From: Breviolum minutum Mf 1.05b.01
Lineage: Eukaryota; Sar; Dinophyceae; Suessiales; Symbiodiniaceae
DNA length: 64,000 bases
NCBI GenBank assembly: GCA_000507305.1
Contig: DF239160.1
Location: 132,271 to 196,270, forward strand
Direction: 5' to 3'
Under the pieces are notes generated by a model that searched no databases, was not told where the DNA came from, and saw only the letters and a list, made by a program, of their open reading frames with translations. Both the position numbers and the translations under genes were made by a program. Positions 1-11,572 of this stretch are shown in pieces; the first letter of the stretch is position 1; each line of letters opens with the position of its first letter.

Positions 1-49
1 ATACCAATGATGACAATAATGAGAAATGATGACGACACTGTTGATGATG

Positions 50-192
50 ATAATGACAACCACGACGACAATGATGACGATGATGATGATGATGATGATG
101 ATGTTGATGATGTTGATGATCATGACGACAATGATAATGCCCTTGAACGGTGTAAGGAAACAACATGATGCGGATGCTGATGCTGATGGTGG

Positions 193-239
<47 letters not shown>

Positions 240-240
240 G
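50..240. repeat. GAT/ATG trinucleotide microsatellite
   Basis: Two runs of GAT repeats (about 75-120 and 187-240) separated by imperfect GAT/GAC-rich sequence. Open frames across it are poly-Met or poly-Asp and are artefacts of the repeat. No gene signal is seen in the remaining stretch up to about 600. Confidence 0.95.
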
Positions 241-607
241 TGAGAGTAATCATTGATGTTTTGGGCGCACATGTGTCTCAGGGCATGTCTTCATCATTCC
301 GTCCGGGAATTACTATATCGCCTAGTCGCCAATGCTTAATGTAACCAAGGTATATGAATAAACATGTAGAACACATGTATGCAATATGTAAATAGACAAT
401 ACAATACAATACAAGACAATATACTATAATCTTATTCCTTCAGAAGAACCAAAATTAAGGTCACTAATGGTAGGATTCCTCATGCTAGCCATTAGCTTTT
501 GAAGTGGATCTCAAGACGCAGATCACTCATGGTTCCACCCACCGCTTCTATGCGGTGATGTTTGTTGCCCCTCAAAAATGTGAATTTTCGGAAACTTTGA
601 TTCGTGC

Positions 608-3600
608 ATGAATCCCTCCGAGATTAAAAATCCATTGAAGTCCTCCAAAAATCTACGTTTTGACGACCCAGGAAAAAATCCAATTAAACTCTGCAAACCC
701 GGTGCTTTTTCTCCCTTCACCCCCAAAAAAAAACATAAGGGTAGATTATTATATATACGGTAAATACATATATCTAAATATCTAAATGTGTATATTTTTT
801 TCATAAATCATGGTCAACAACAACACAGGTATTCATTGGGGGTCATTGATATCATTTCATCACCCTGACTTGAGGTAAGAAACATCTAAGCAAACTAGAA
901 TCTTTCAGCAATCTGGAAAGCCAAGGGTAGATGTTTTCACGATGGATCATGATCATCCATATCACCCCAATTCCTATAGTTTAAAGAAGTTCTATTCAGT
1001 TTACCTTCCCACGAGGATTTGAAAAGCGAGCAAGCTTACAATCGGCGTGTTACTTTTTTGTGGCACGAAGGTCATCTAGATATCGGAAGATGACAAAAAG
1101 CACAGACATTCTCGTCATTGAAACGTATGGCTGGCACAATCCCTACATATTAGGTGAACCATGCTTAATAATCTAAATATAAGGACCCTTGATTGGCCAT
1201 GGTTAACCTTCAGGGTATCTGTGCGGTCTGTATATGGCCAAATTAATTATAATATTTCTTCACCAATCTAGATTTCCCTGAAAAAAGGAGATTTCCCTTC
1301 CAAAAAAGTACCATTCGGGAGCCCAAGTCGTGTGAGGTCGCTATATCTTGACCAGATACTGTTGATGAACAAAATCCTGCACCACCTGGGATGGCTAAAA
1401 CCCTAGAAATAATGGGATAATCATCATCCTTGGTGGTGCAGGATTTCTTCCATCAACAGTATGTTGATGTGAAGTTATGAAGGTATGACATTCCCAAAAG
1501 TCAACTTCAGTCAGCTTTTGCCAGTCAATTTTGTCTTCTTTTAGCTCGGGTTACATCGTCACATGGCAAAACCCAACAAAAAAAGGATTGTGCTTGTTTT
1601 GGGGGGGTTGTTTCATGAAGACATACTAATTGGATAGCAATGATGGCAAGAGAGAAATGGTGCATGGTTCTATCTATATTAAATCATTGCAGGATTTCTC
1701 TCAATAGTTCAACAGCTGCTCATATGTATTACATACAATTACGATGGTATAGATCACACAAATTAAGTTGACTTTTCTAGATTCTAGGTCGCCAACAAAC
1801 ATAAGTTTCAATCTCTGACTTTTGTTTTATCTTCCAGGATCCCTCGGAAACACACACACTCAACCGCGACATCCGCGACCATCAGGACGTGATGAATTTG
1901 GTCGCAATGCAGCTCCGACCCGGGCATCTAAATCAATGAGGTAAAGGAAAAGGCAACAAATCATCTCTTCAAACCTCTATTTTTGATTCACCTTCTTCCC
2001 CAAGCAAAAACAGGAACATATGATAAATAAATATGATATAATCAAGCCTTTCCCAATGATTCTTTCCCCTTTTGAGGGGTCATAGATCACCAAGACCAGC
2101 AATTTCTTGGTGAAAATAGCGGGATGCGGAAATTTCAGCTTGGTTACACCATGTTACGCCCAAAATGTATGGGACTAGAAATGAAGAAGTTTCCAATACT
2201 TAAGGGGATTCCTCAAAAAAGAGCGTTGATTCAAAAAAGTGGGGCGTATCCTTGATCCCTCAGGTTCAAAATGGGCATCCCAAGATCATTCAAGTAGATA
2301 TACCCCCCAAAACTAACATGTCCCCTAAAAAGGGACTGTTTTAGTAGGGAATACATGTTCCAACCATTGATTTTCAGGGGACATGTAAGTTTTCAGGAGA
2401 GTACCTCTTGAAGTTCAGTGTTTTAGGTATATTTTGAGGCTCCATAGGTATTTGGATGTCTAGGGCTATGAAATCCTTTGTGTGAACATGTTTTGGGGGA
2501 TGTAGCCCCAGTGGGCCATATTTCTGTCAAAGCGCCCACATACACAAAAAAGGAACATAGCACCCAAAACACATCCGAATTCAGCCCTAAATCCAAGGAC
2601 TTTTTCAGACACTATTTATTCACGGTCTGCATTCCTTTTTGGTACCTCGTTTTGCTAACCACCCTTTTCCACGTGGGCTTGCTTTTTTTTCGTCTCTTTG
2701 ACGCCTTTGATGCCACTTGCTTTGTCTACACACCGTAAACTTAACATGGAACCCTGAATATGCACAGTTTTTCAAGCTTGTCCTTGACTATGTGTGCCTT
2801 TATCCATCTCACAGTGCTGATTCCAATGGTGAGAAATGCCGTGTTTCATCGTGTCCAAGGGCTATTTCAAAGGTCAATACCCTTGCGGCCATAAATGCCA
2901 TGGGAAATTTCAATAAATTAGCTAATTGTAGAGGGGGAGCGGAGCATTTCAGAACTGCAACATGCTGTAACATAAATCAACCAAATACAAATCAACATAT
3001 GAATAAACCAAATTCAAATCAGCCAAATACAAACCAACCAGATATAAGTAGAGTAGATACACATAAACCAAACGTGGATCAAACAATTAAATACAAAATC
3101 AAATCAGTCCCTGGCAATTCTCTGTAGCCTTTTTGGGATTCGTCAAGTTGCTATAAGTGACCTCCAACCCCATAGGATCCATGGGACGAGGATGTATATT
3201 TACCTACATGAAAACCCATAAAAATCAACCATTCATGTAGGGTTTCATATGCAATCGTCACCAAAAAACCTATCAGAACTAAGGGATGAAAAGGTCGACT
3301 CGAATTGAATCATTTTTTAGATCCCAGATCGGTCAATGAAGTCTCCTCGCTCCACATACCTCATAAGATCTCTGCGAACTGATCCGGAGCGGTCCTGGCG
3401 GCTTTTGGCACTTTTTTGAGTCAATGATTCGATGATCACAGGGAAAATTACGGTACCCTTGGGATGGTACCCTTAAAAATCAACACCATTTGCACCTTAT
3501 ATAGTGAGTATTTATTGGGTATCTCCCCCTTTAAAGGGCTCCTTCAGGGGTTGAACAGCTAGGGTAATAGCTAGGGTACAATCCCAAGGGTACCACCGGG

Positions 3601-4330
3601 GACATAGAAGAAATCCTGCTATCCAGTTGATATGGTAAATTTGCCGTTATGTACATACATCCCATGTGAATGTGGTTGTTTGGGGTTTCTTCCATCAACA
3701 GTATTTTTTGTCGATGCGTTTGTTCATTTTTGGAGTCCCTGAAAATGACTATATCCCCTGAAAAGGGACAGGGACATACTTCAAAAGGAAAGGATAGTTT
3801 TCAGGGGAGTCCCCTTTCTTGTAAAGCTTGTCGTTATAGGCGTTGTATGGCCTTTTATGTCAGCATACCCTTTTTGTTACGTGTTAAAACCCTGAAGTTC
3901 TACAGCGTTTGCTTATGTCCCCCTTAAACATCACCAAAACATGTGGATTTCCATTAGTTGACGCCCCTGAAGGACCTGCTGAACCAGCAACTGGAAGCAG
4001 CTGGTGAGTTGGAGCTTTTCGGAACCATTTTTGACACCGAATAAAAGGCTGCCCCTTTCAAAGGCCTTGGTCATTTTACCCTCCAGTTCACTTTTACCAA
4101 CCCACCCAAAAAATCCTTGGAGTTTGGTTTTATTTCTGCATGTTTTGTTGGCTTGTTAGCAGTAAAATAACATGGTCCCGGACTAGTCCCTATAGGATCC
4201 CATTACGGTAAGGCAATGCTGAGAGGACCAAGCATTGCAAACACCAGGTCCAGGTGAAATTCAAATCTTGGATGCTACAATCTGCGCATCCACCCCAATG
4301 GAAATGAAGGAAATCGAGGTTGAAGAATGA
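608..4330 (+). CDS. Spliced gene of unknown function
   Basis: I do not recognise the product. Phase-consistent exons: 608-740 (ATG at 608, starting MNPSEIKNPLKSSKN), 829-874, 1071-1153, 1838-1940, then an unresolved part, then 3958-4003 and a terminal exon 4254-4330 ending in TGA and the acidic tail MEMKEIEVEE. Donors read G|GTAGAT, AG|GTAAGA, G|GTGAAC, AG|GTAAAG and G|GTGAGT; acceptors are ACAG, GAAG, CCAG, TTAG and CCAG. Every junction from exon 1 to 4 and the last junction keep frame. At least one exon between 1940 and 3958 is missing, because the phases on the two sides differ. The first exon is basic and Lys/Pro-rich; exon 3 contains STDILVIETYGWHNPYI. No transmembrane segment or catalytic motif is visible. 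Confidence 0.6.
2290..2408. repeat. Family E inverted repeat, diverged copy
   Basis: Arms related to CCCTGAAAACTAACATG and its inverse CATGTAAGTTTTCAGG flank a short loop. It lies in the unresolved intron region of the 608-4330 gene. Confidence 0.6.
2960..3100 (+). repeat. AAYCAA-rich simple repeat
   Basis: Imperfect repeats of AAATCAACCAAATACAAATC type translate as Asn-Gln-Pro-Asn-Thr. The reading frame is open from 2717 to 3127, but the composition is low-complexity and neither end joins the neighbouring exons in phase, so I treat it as intronic repeat rather than coding. Confidence 0.5.
3604..3704. repeat. Family B inverted repeat, diverged copy
   Basis: A left arm AAGAAATCCTGCTATCCAG and a right arm TTTCTTCCATCAACAGTAT match the ends of family B (reference 43875-43990). 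Confidence 0.6.
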
Positions 4331-5970
4331 TTTCTTCAGGGCAAATCGAAACCCACATGTCCATCACCGCAGAGCCTGATAGACAATCTTCCGGCTCACC
4401 AGTTGGAGTGATTCAAACTTTGATAAGTTGAGAATTCCCTTCCCATTTTAGGGTGAACATCAACAAAAATCGGGTGTCACAACTTGGAAAATCGGCAAAT
4501 GCTCTAACTTTCAATCCATATCATTCAGCTTCATACAAACATGGTGCAATCCATATCACTCAACTTCGATAATTAAACAAGTTGGAATCATGTGACTGAT
4601 TCTTGCGAAGAACACACTGAACAACTTAGAAGCTTGAGGTACAACTCTTTCTGTTCATTGCAACAAAAATGCCAAATCATCCTGATTTCTCACCAGGCTT
4701 GACATAGAAAAACAAAAAAACATGGTGAAGAAAACCCCCATCCTGGAAAGTCACACCTCTCCAACCTCCAACTTGGTGTCATGGTGAACATCCCCCTTAC
4801 CCCCAACTAGGATCTCCTCCGGAAAGATTCGGCGGTAGCAGCAAATGGCCAACATGGCACTGGTCCTTTGGAGTTTGGTTCCAATTTGCCGCCGTTTTTT
4901 AGTTGCAATCCTCGTTGAGTTTATGAAGTTCAACCCCTCAAAAAAAAAATCGAACCAACCTCAAGAAATTTGACTGACTTCTTGGTTGATCCGATCCACA
5001 GCTTATTTGTTTAGCTTATCTAATTTGTTTTTATATCTCTTATGGAAAAGTGTCAGTTTTTTTTTGTACGTTCACTTTTCACTATCCAAATCGACCAACC
5101 AAAAAAACAACTTGACAAAAATAAAGATTTCGTTGTAAACAATGGCCAGTTCCACCTGCAATTGTCCTCCAGAAAGGGGAGAGCAACAAAATCCACCAAA
5201 ATGTGCAACACACAAGCATCTGGGTAATATTTTTACAATTGTCTCTTATCATATATACTGGTCATGTTTCCTCGTGACCAGTCAATACATATCTTGATGC
5301 AGCAAGATTTGTAATATAACATGAAACATAACAGCCCCACCCACCCCTCTCCCATAGTTCCTGAAAAATACATACAGTATCCCTTGAGATCACCAATTGG
5401 GGGAATCTACAAAAATCTGAAACCAACATCGTCGGTTTTTCTTATGATCACCTTCACTTCAGTTTTGAGCTGACAAGGGACATAAAGAAGATGATAATCA
5501 CCAGACCTGAAAACGGTGTTTCGAAATGCATGGTTTGACGTGTCGTGAGAAAAATCAGTCCAACAACATTGGCAAAGAGGTCAATTGAAATGTGAATGTA
5601 AACAAACATAGGCAATGTGACAAATCCCTTTTTCCAGCAGGGAAAAATTATTCATGGTGGATTTTTGTTCCAAAGAGTCGGTCTTAGAAACTCCATTTGT
5701 CATATGTCCAGGGTGTAAGCAAACTTAACATTCATCTGCTTCATCCAAATCACCTGGCAAGGAAATTATAAGGAAATTCAGCATTTCAAGCTGCATGTCC
5801 ATACTAACCAAAAGAGCATATGAAAGGAACAATTGCAACTCCGATTTTCATGGCACCCAATTTACAACATTTCACAGATCTATCAAAAACCTCATTTGGT
5901 CCACGGCAAAACAGAAGCTCATTTTGGGGATTAGTTTTAGTCCCTACAGCGCGTGGGTATGATATTTCTT
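4331..5970. other. Gap between convergent gene ends; two weak coding candidates
   Basis: This stretch separates the stop of the 608-4330 gene from the stop of the minus-strand transporter model. Two minus-strand segments look partly coding: about 4790-4933 (basic, ending before GTAAGG) and about 5408-5530, which contains SGDYHLLYVPCQLKTEV. I could not join either to a neighbour in phase. The plus strand is also open in parts of both, so neither is called as a gene. Confidence 0.4.
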
Positions 5971-8900
5971 TCAGGGCAAACTCGAATCAAACTTCACTAC
6001 ATTGTTTTTGTTGGATAAATGCAAATCAACGTTCTTTGGAGATTCGGGGTTGCGAAGACATGTGAATCCCTTTTCTTGAACCATGCGGTTCAACTAACAA
6101 TCCGGGATGACCCCCATTTCCCAAACTATCAACCAAATAACTAGGGTCAACAAGTCACAAGTGACTTTTTTTGAATCATTCATACATCAAACTTGGAGTT
6201 GTAGGAGAGAAACAATGCACTAGTTCACCAAACCTTATGTAGGACTCGCAGGGTTTGGGAGGGATTTGACCCTCCTTGCCATGACCGTCCTTGGGACATT
6301 TGGATCCCTTGGTCTTGGATTGCACTTCAAGCTATCAAAGTCTTGGTAAAAAAAAATCTTAAAGGTCCAAGGAACAAATCGTAAGTAGATACTAACTGGA
6401 ATTTAAAGAAGCGCCTACTTTGAACATGCCGTAATCACATTCACATTCGGGAGATATGACCCCAATTGTCATGCATACATTTATTTGTTCGCTTATCAAC
6501 CTACACATCAGGACAAGATGGAGGATTCACTGCATCGCTGCAAGACCTGAAATTGAAAGTCTTTGATCTCAAAACACCCTGAAATGGCACTTGAACCTGA
6601 AGTAAGAAAGATATGTTGAAATTGAATACCATTTTCTACATGACCATTCTCGTCATGATGCCGTCACCAGTGCTACTATACTTACACATATTAGCTAAAA
6701 GTCTTCTTATCAACTTCAGCTGTCTTTTAACAACATCTTTATCAACAACCACAACCACTGAAACATGTTCCCACCATCAAAAAACAATATTGTTTCACAC
6801 CGTCTTTTCACCGTTTTTTTTTCCAACCGACCTTTTTCTTTGGGTTCCCCTTGGGTGTCGAGAGACCCACCAGCTCAAAGTCATCGTTGATATAACGGAT
6901 CCAGGACCAGAAGTAGCCATGAAGATCTGTGGAATGGTTAGGAGAGATTGTGTTTTTTGGATCCCAGATGCTCAAGGGGACGATTGCATATTTACCTACA
7001 TTTACCGTACCAAAACGACCCATTTTTGTAGGTGAAAACCGGCTGAATAGGCCATACATTGACTAGTTGGTGGTTTCAACCCATCTGAAAAAAATTAGTC
7101 AAAATGGATCATTCCCCCAAATAGGGCTGAAATAAAAAATATTTGAAACCACCAACCAGTTGAGCATTTGGGGATGTGTTTTTCTAAGAAACACTTTCTG
7201 AGGTCATGTCATTTGCTTGGTGTTTATGGTGAATTCAAAGGGGTGTCATGTGATGAATATATGATTGGTGAGTGCATGTAAATGACACCTACAAAGGCGG
7301 CAAACAACGGACTATAGAGATCTATAAATGTATGTATAGTATATGCAAAAAATGAAACATCTAATTCATATTCTGAATATATGATAGTAGCTTTAAATTA
7401 TCATGGTATAGTTATTAATCATACAGTTAATTGGTTCTACCTAGCCTTCCCATGAGTTATACCGTATACTCCGTGCGTGACATGTGTAACATGAGGCTGG
7501 CAGGCAGACCCACTAAAGCTTGCCAAAAGGCACTAACTTGTTTGGGGACATTGGGCAAGCCAAAGGCCAAAGTTTATTAGAAATCGTACAAATTAAGCAC
7601 CAGGTCACAGAGTGTCAACTTGACTTCTGCTCTATTCACTATGAACGCCAAGCCCACTATGAACGCCAAGCCCCAAAAAGAAACGAGTAACATCTTTTGG
7701 TTCAACCCCTATTCTTGTCCATGGAAGGGTTTACTTTGGGGGATGTTAGGAAGGGTATTTCTGGAAGATGGAAGTCATGCCGTGGTTTCAGGGGTTCCAT
7801 ATGTATATATATATATATATGTACCCTCCAGGGGATTAACATATCCCACCTTGGGAAAGGAAAATCATCTTCAAAAGTGCCGACTGGTGGGGGATATGTT
7901 AGTTCCCTGGAGGGTATATATATAAATATGTATGGGATGCATATCCCCCCCCCACTGTTCCTTGCTTCCCCCCACTTCGGATTTCGTTCACAACCACGAA
8001 TCATCAACGGTCTTCCCCTCGCCTTCGGACGTGGCGATGACGCCGAAGATTTCCAGCAGACCAACGAAGAGAGCAATCCTAAGAGAAATGGCCCCAATCC
8101 TGGTTGGTTAATGACGGGATCCTTATAACCCATAGGATCCATGTATGGTAATTTTTTACAGTGATGCAAACCATGGTGACATTCCAGTGTACTGGTTGTT
8201 TAGTGACAGGATCCTTATTTCATGGTTTCTTATAAATCCCAATATAATTGGGTAGGATTTCATCCCCTACATCACCTAACCAACCTGTTTTTTTTCATTG
8301 CTCAAATGGCTCCGTTGGACATTCAGAACGATGTTGGGCCTGCACCACCCGACTGGATTTTTTTGTGGCAAACTAATAGGTAAACTTGAGGTAAACTGTA
8401 AACTACGTTATCAACTTGCCGGATTGGAACCGCCATATTTTCCATGCACGGTAGAGTAGATGGGTCTGGCTTACAATCATTGACCAACCAAAACATGGCC
8501 GGAAAACCATGGAAGACTGGTCCCAACAACCTCTTGGTCTCTTTGGAAACAGCCCAGGAGCCTTTGCCATAAGTTTTTACAGTACCAGCTAAAACCGACA
8601 TGCTGCTGATATTGCTAGATGTCTCAATTTTTGAAGTCGTCCAACCTTGTGTTGAAAAAAACAAACAATTCTTTGACGACGGACATTTTGGATTTTCAGG
8701 GGCTACTCTTCCTGAAACTAAGAGCTGGGACCAGAAAAGATGGCATCCCAAAACGGAAGGATCATCTTCCAACCATCCATTTTCAGAGCTTTTGCTGCTA
8801 ATTTCAACTAGGTACAGTAGCTCCCCCAAAAAAGGGCTTAGATATGACCATGGAACATCACCTGCTCTTTTGGTGGAAATCATGGTCCCCTTTTTCAGGT

Positions 8901-11540
8901 CCACAGCCCCGCAAATGATGACCTCCTATGCCAAGAAGCGCAGCAGTTGCACCAGTCAGAACGATGTTGAAGTACCTCAGCCCGGATGTATATATGGTCG
9001 TTAATTACCGGGGCCCCGGGTGAGATAGATGTCTTTTTGGGGTGGTTCGGATTTGGAAAACATTATAAAGGTGGATCCACACAATTCTTATTTAAACTTT
9101 TTCAGATGGTTCAACGATTGCAATTACAGCAATAATTTTCATCTCTTAGATTGAACTGGTGCACTGCTGGGTTGTTGTACTCCTTGCAAAATTTAGCACT
9201 AGATATGAGAAGCTATCATCTCAAATTTCAATGGTTCCTCGCCCTTTCCGAAATGTCTAACTCTTGGTGGTGTACTTCTAAAACAAACCCAAATTGCTCC
9301 ATGTATGGAATATTTCCCTACATTTACCATGAATTTTAGCCAGATTTGTTGCCAACCAAAAAACCTACAACTTACCCTCCCTAACAGCAAGCAGCTTGCC
9401 CCTGAAAATAGGCCTTTGTGCCCCCACAAGGAAAGGTTGCTGTTGCTGTTAGTTTCAGGGGAGGTTATTCCTTGTGAAGATTCCAACCCTTCCTTTGCTA
9501 GGATTTATTCTTCATTCATCCAGTAAGACTGCGAGGATCTTTTAAGATATGGAATGCCATCGGTTCTTCTGGAGGTTTGTTTTCCCACCCCACAATGAAA
9601 AATGTATGTACTTAATAGGTTCATAATGAAGAATGTATGTAATAGGAATAGAATATATAGATATACATAATGAAATCATGGCATGGCGCAAATCAACCCC
9701 TACTATTGTTGCGCTCATGATTTAGATTTCTCTCATGCTCTACATCACCAACAAAACCTGATGCCCGTGATGATATCTTTTTTATCGGAGGGCCCATCTT
9801 TTTCAATTGTAAAGTAGGGGAGTAGAAAGCATATTATTCTGCATGAGTCAAATATACGTGAGTGACTTTGAAAGACATCAGTCAAATCGGATCGTCTTAA
9901 ACAACTTGGGATGAAAGAAACACGTGCTAGAAACAACCTAGCTACCTTATATATGAATCCAAAACACCATGATTTCACTGGTATAGAAAAATAATCAATT
10001 GACATCATTCCAGCCCCAGTTAAAAACCATAGAAGCTACTATATGGATGTTTCCGAAAATAGTGGTACCCCCAAATCATCCATTTTTAATAAGGTTTCCA
10101 TTATAAACCATCCATTTTGGGATACCCCTATTTTTGGAAACACCCATATTATAATTATCCCTCCCTCTCTCGACCCATTGTGCTTTTTTCACCACCTCCT
10201 CCTGCATCTTTTTTTCGGAGTTCCGAGGTACAGTCGTTGCATCGTATTGGAGGATTGACCATAGAGCCAAGCCATGAACAAACCGTTCAATGTATCCACC
10301 AAACACATGCCCGTCAGAAACATCAAGGGCAAAATCATGACATATGCCTTTTTGGTGAGTTGAAAGACAAGGGGAAGGGGATGACAAGGGATGGCAATGG
10401 CAAGGAATGATGAACAAAAAGAACACTGAAGGTTCCTAAGGTTTTCTCGTCAAGAAATACTTCAGGGTGGACAGAAATCTGAGCAAAAGCAATGTAGGGT
10501 ATTCCGACATGTTTCTACAGGCCGGTTCGTGGAAGGGTCCAGGTTGGCTCAGCTTTTAAAATTCCGGTTGACCATCCTACATGTCATCCTTGTGTCATGA
10601 TATTCGTGTCCTGGGAGGGGGATGTTTATCCCAATGAAGCTACATTTTGTGCAAATTACAATACTTCCCAAACCTTAACCTGTATGAAGGGCAATTTGGC
10701 GGGATTCTCTTACTTTTCACCATTTGGGGCGACCAACCGGCAGTTTTGTCGCTACAATTTGCCCAGAAACATGCAAATTGATCGGAACCCTTTCAATGGA
10801 GGCCACACAATATCCACTCGATTTTATTTTGTTTGAGACGTTGAAGTTTGATCGATTGCGTTCTTCCAACTCCTTTAGAACACTCGATGCAAACATAAGA
10901 AACGAATGCTATATACAGTAACAGTCACCACCTGCCAATTTTGTAGGGATCCCGAAGAACCTTCATCTGCCACTGTTAATGGGAGGGGGAGCATCCCAAT
11001 ATTTACTATGAGATCCATGACCGTATACATATAAATATATTTCTACCAACAAGAAAATGTATAATTGTTTTAATGGATCTTGGAATCCTGTTCATAGGTA
11101 CCAGTAGTTCAGTGTTCAAAAAACCTTGTGACAATCTATTCTACTGGTTGCTTCATAGGGTTCCTTAATAAAATTGTTGGTTTGCAGCCTCGTATTACAC
11201 CACTGAAAACTAACGGCTGGAAATCCAAAAAATTGATGGTTTGGGTCTCGGTGAATTTCCTTTTTGGGGCCTTTTATCAGGTTCAAAATGGCTCGTTTTT
11301 CAGCAATTTTTTGGGTAGTAGAATCTCCCTGTATCAACCCACTGGGGTCCACAACCCTCACTGCTTCATGTTAGTCTCAACATCTCCGGATGCTCCCCGG
11401 AAGCATCGAGAAAACCCTGGAAATGGACGAATTTCCGAGAAGCTGGATGAGGCAAATCTCCTGATAAACCCACCTTGCCAAGGAGACATGAAAGGTATCG
11501 AAAGACAACATGCAAATTACCTGTTAAATCACAAATACAG

Positions 11541-11572
<32 letters not shown>

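Noticed and set aside
26-256. 76-codon frame of poly-Met and poly-Asp
   Set aside because: It is the translation of a GAT microsatellite.
7995-8099. Minus-strand candidate exon with a hydrophobic helix (IALFVGLLEIFGVI)
   Set aside because: It resembles the last NiCoT helix, but its start phase does not fit the preceding exon, whereas 6995-6828 does. It could still be an alternative exon.
8323-8904. 193-codon minus-strand frame, the longest in the window
   Set aside because: It merges a real transporter exon (8561-8475) with a family E palindrome and intron sequence.
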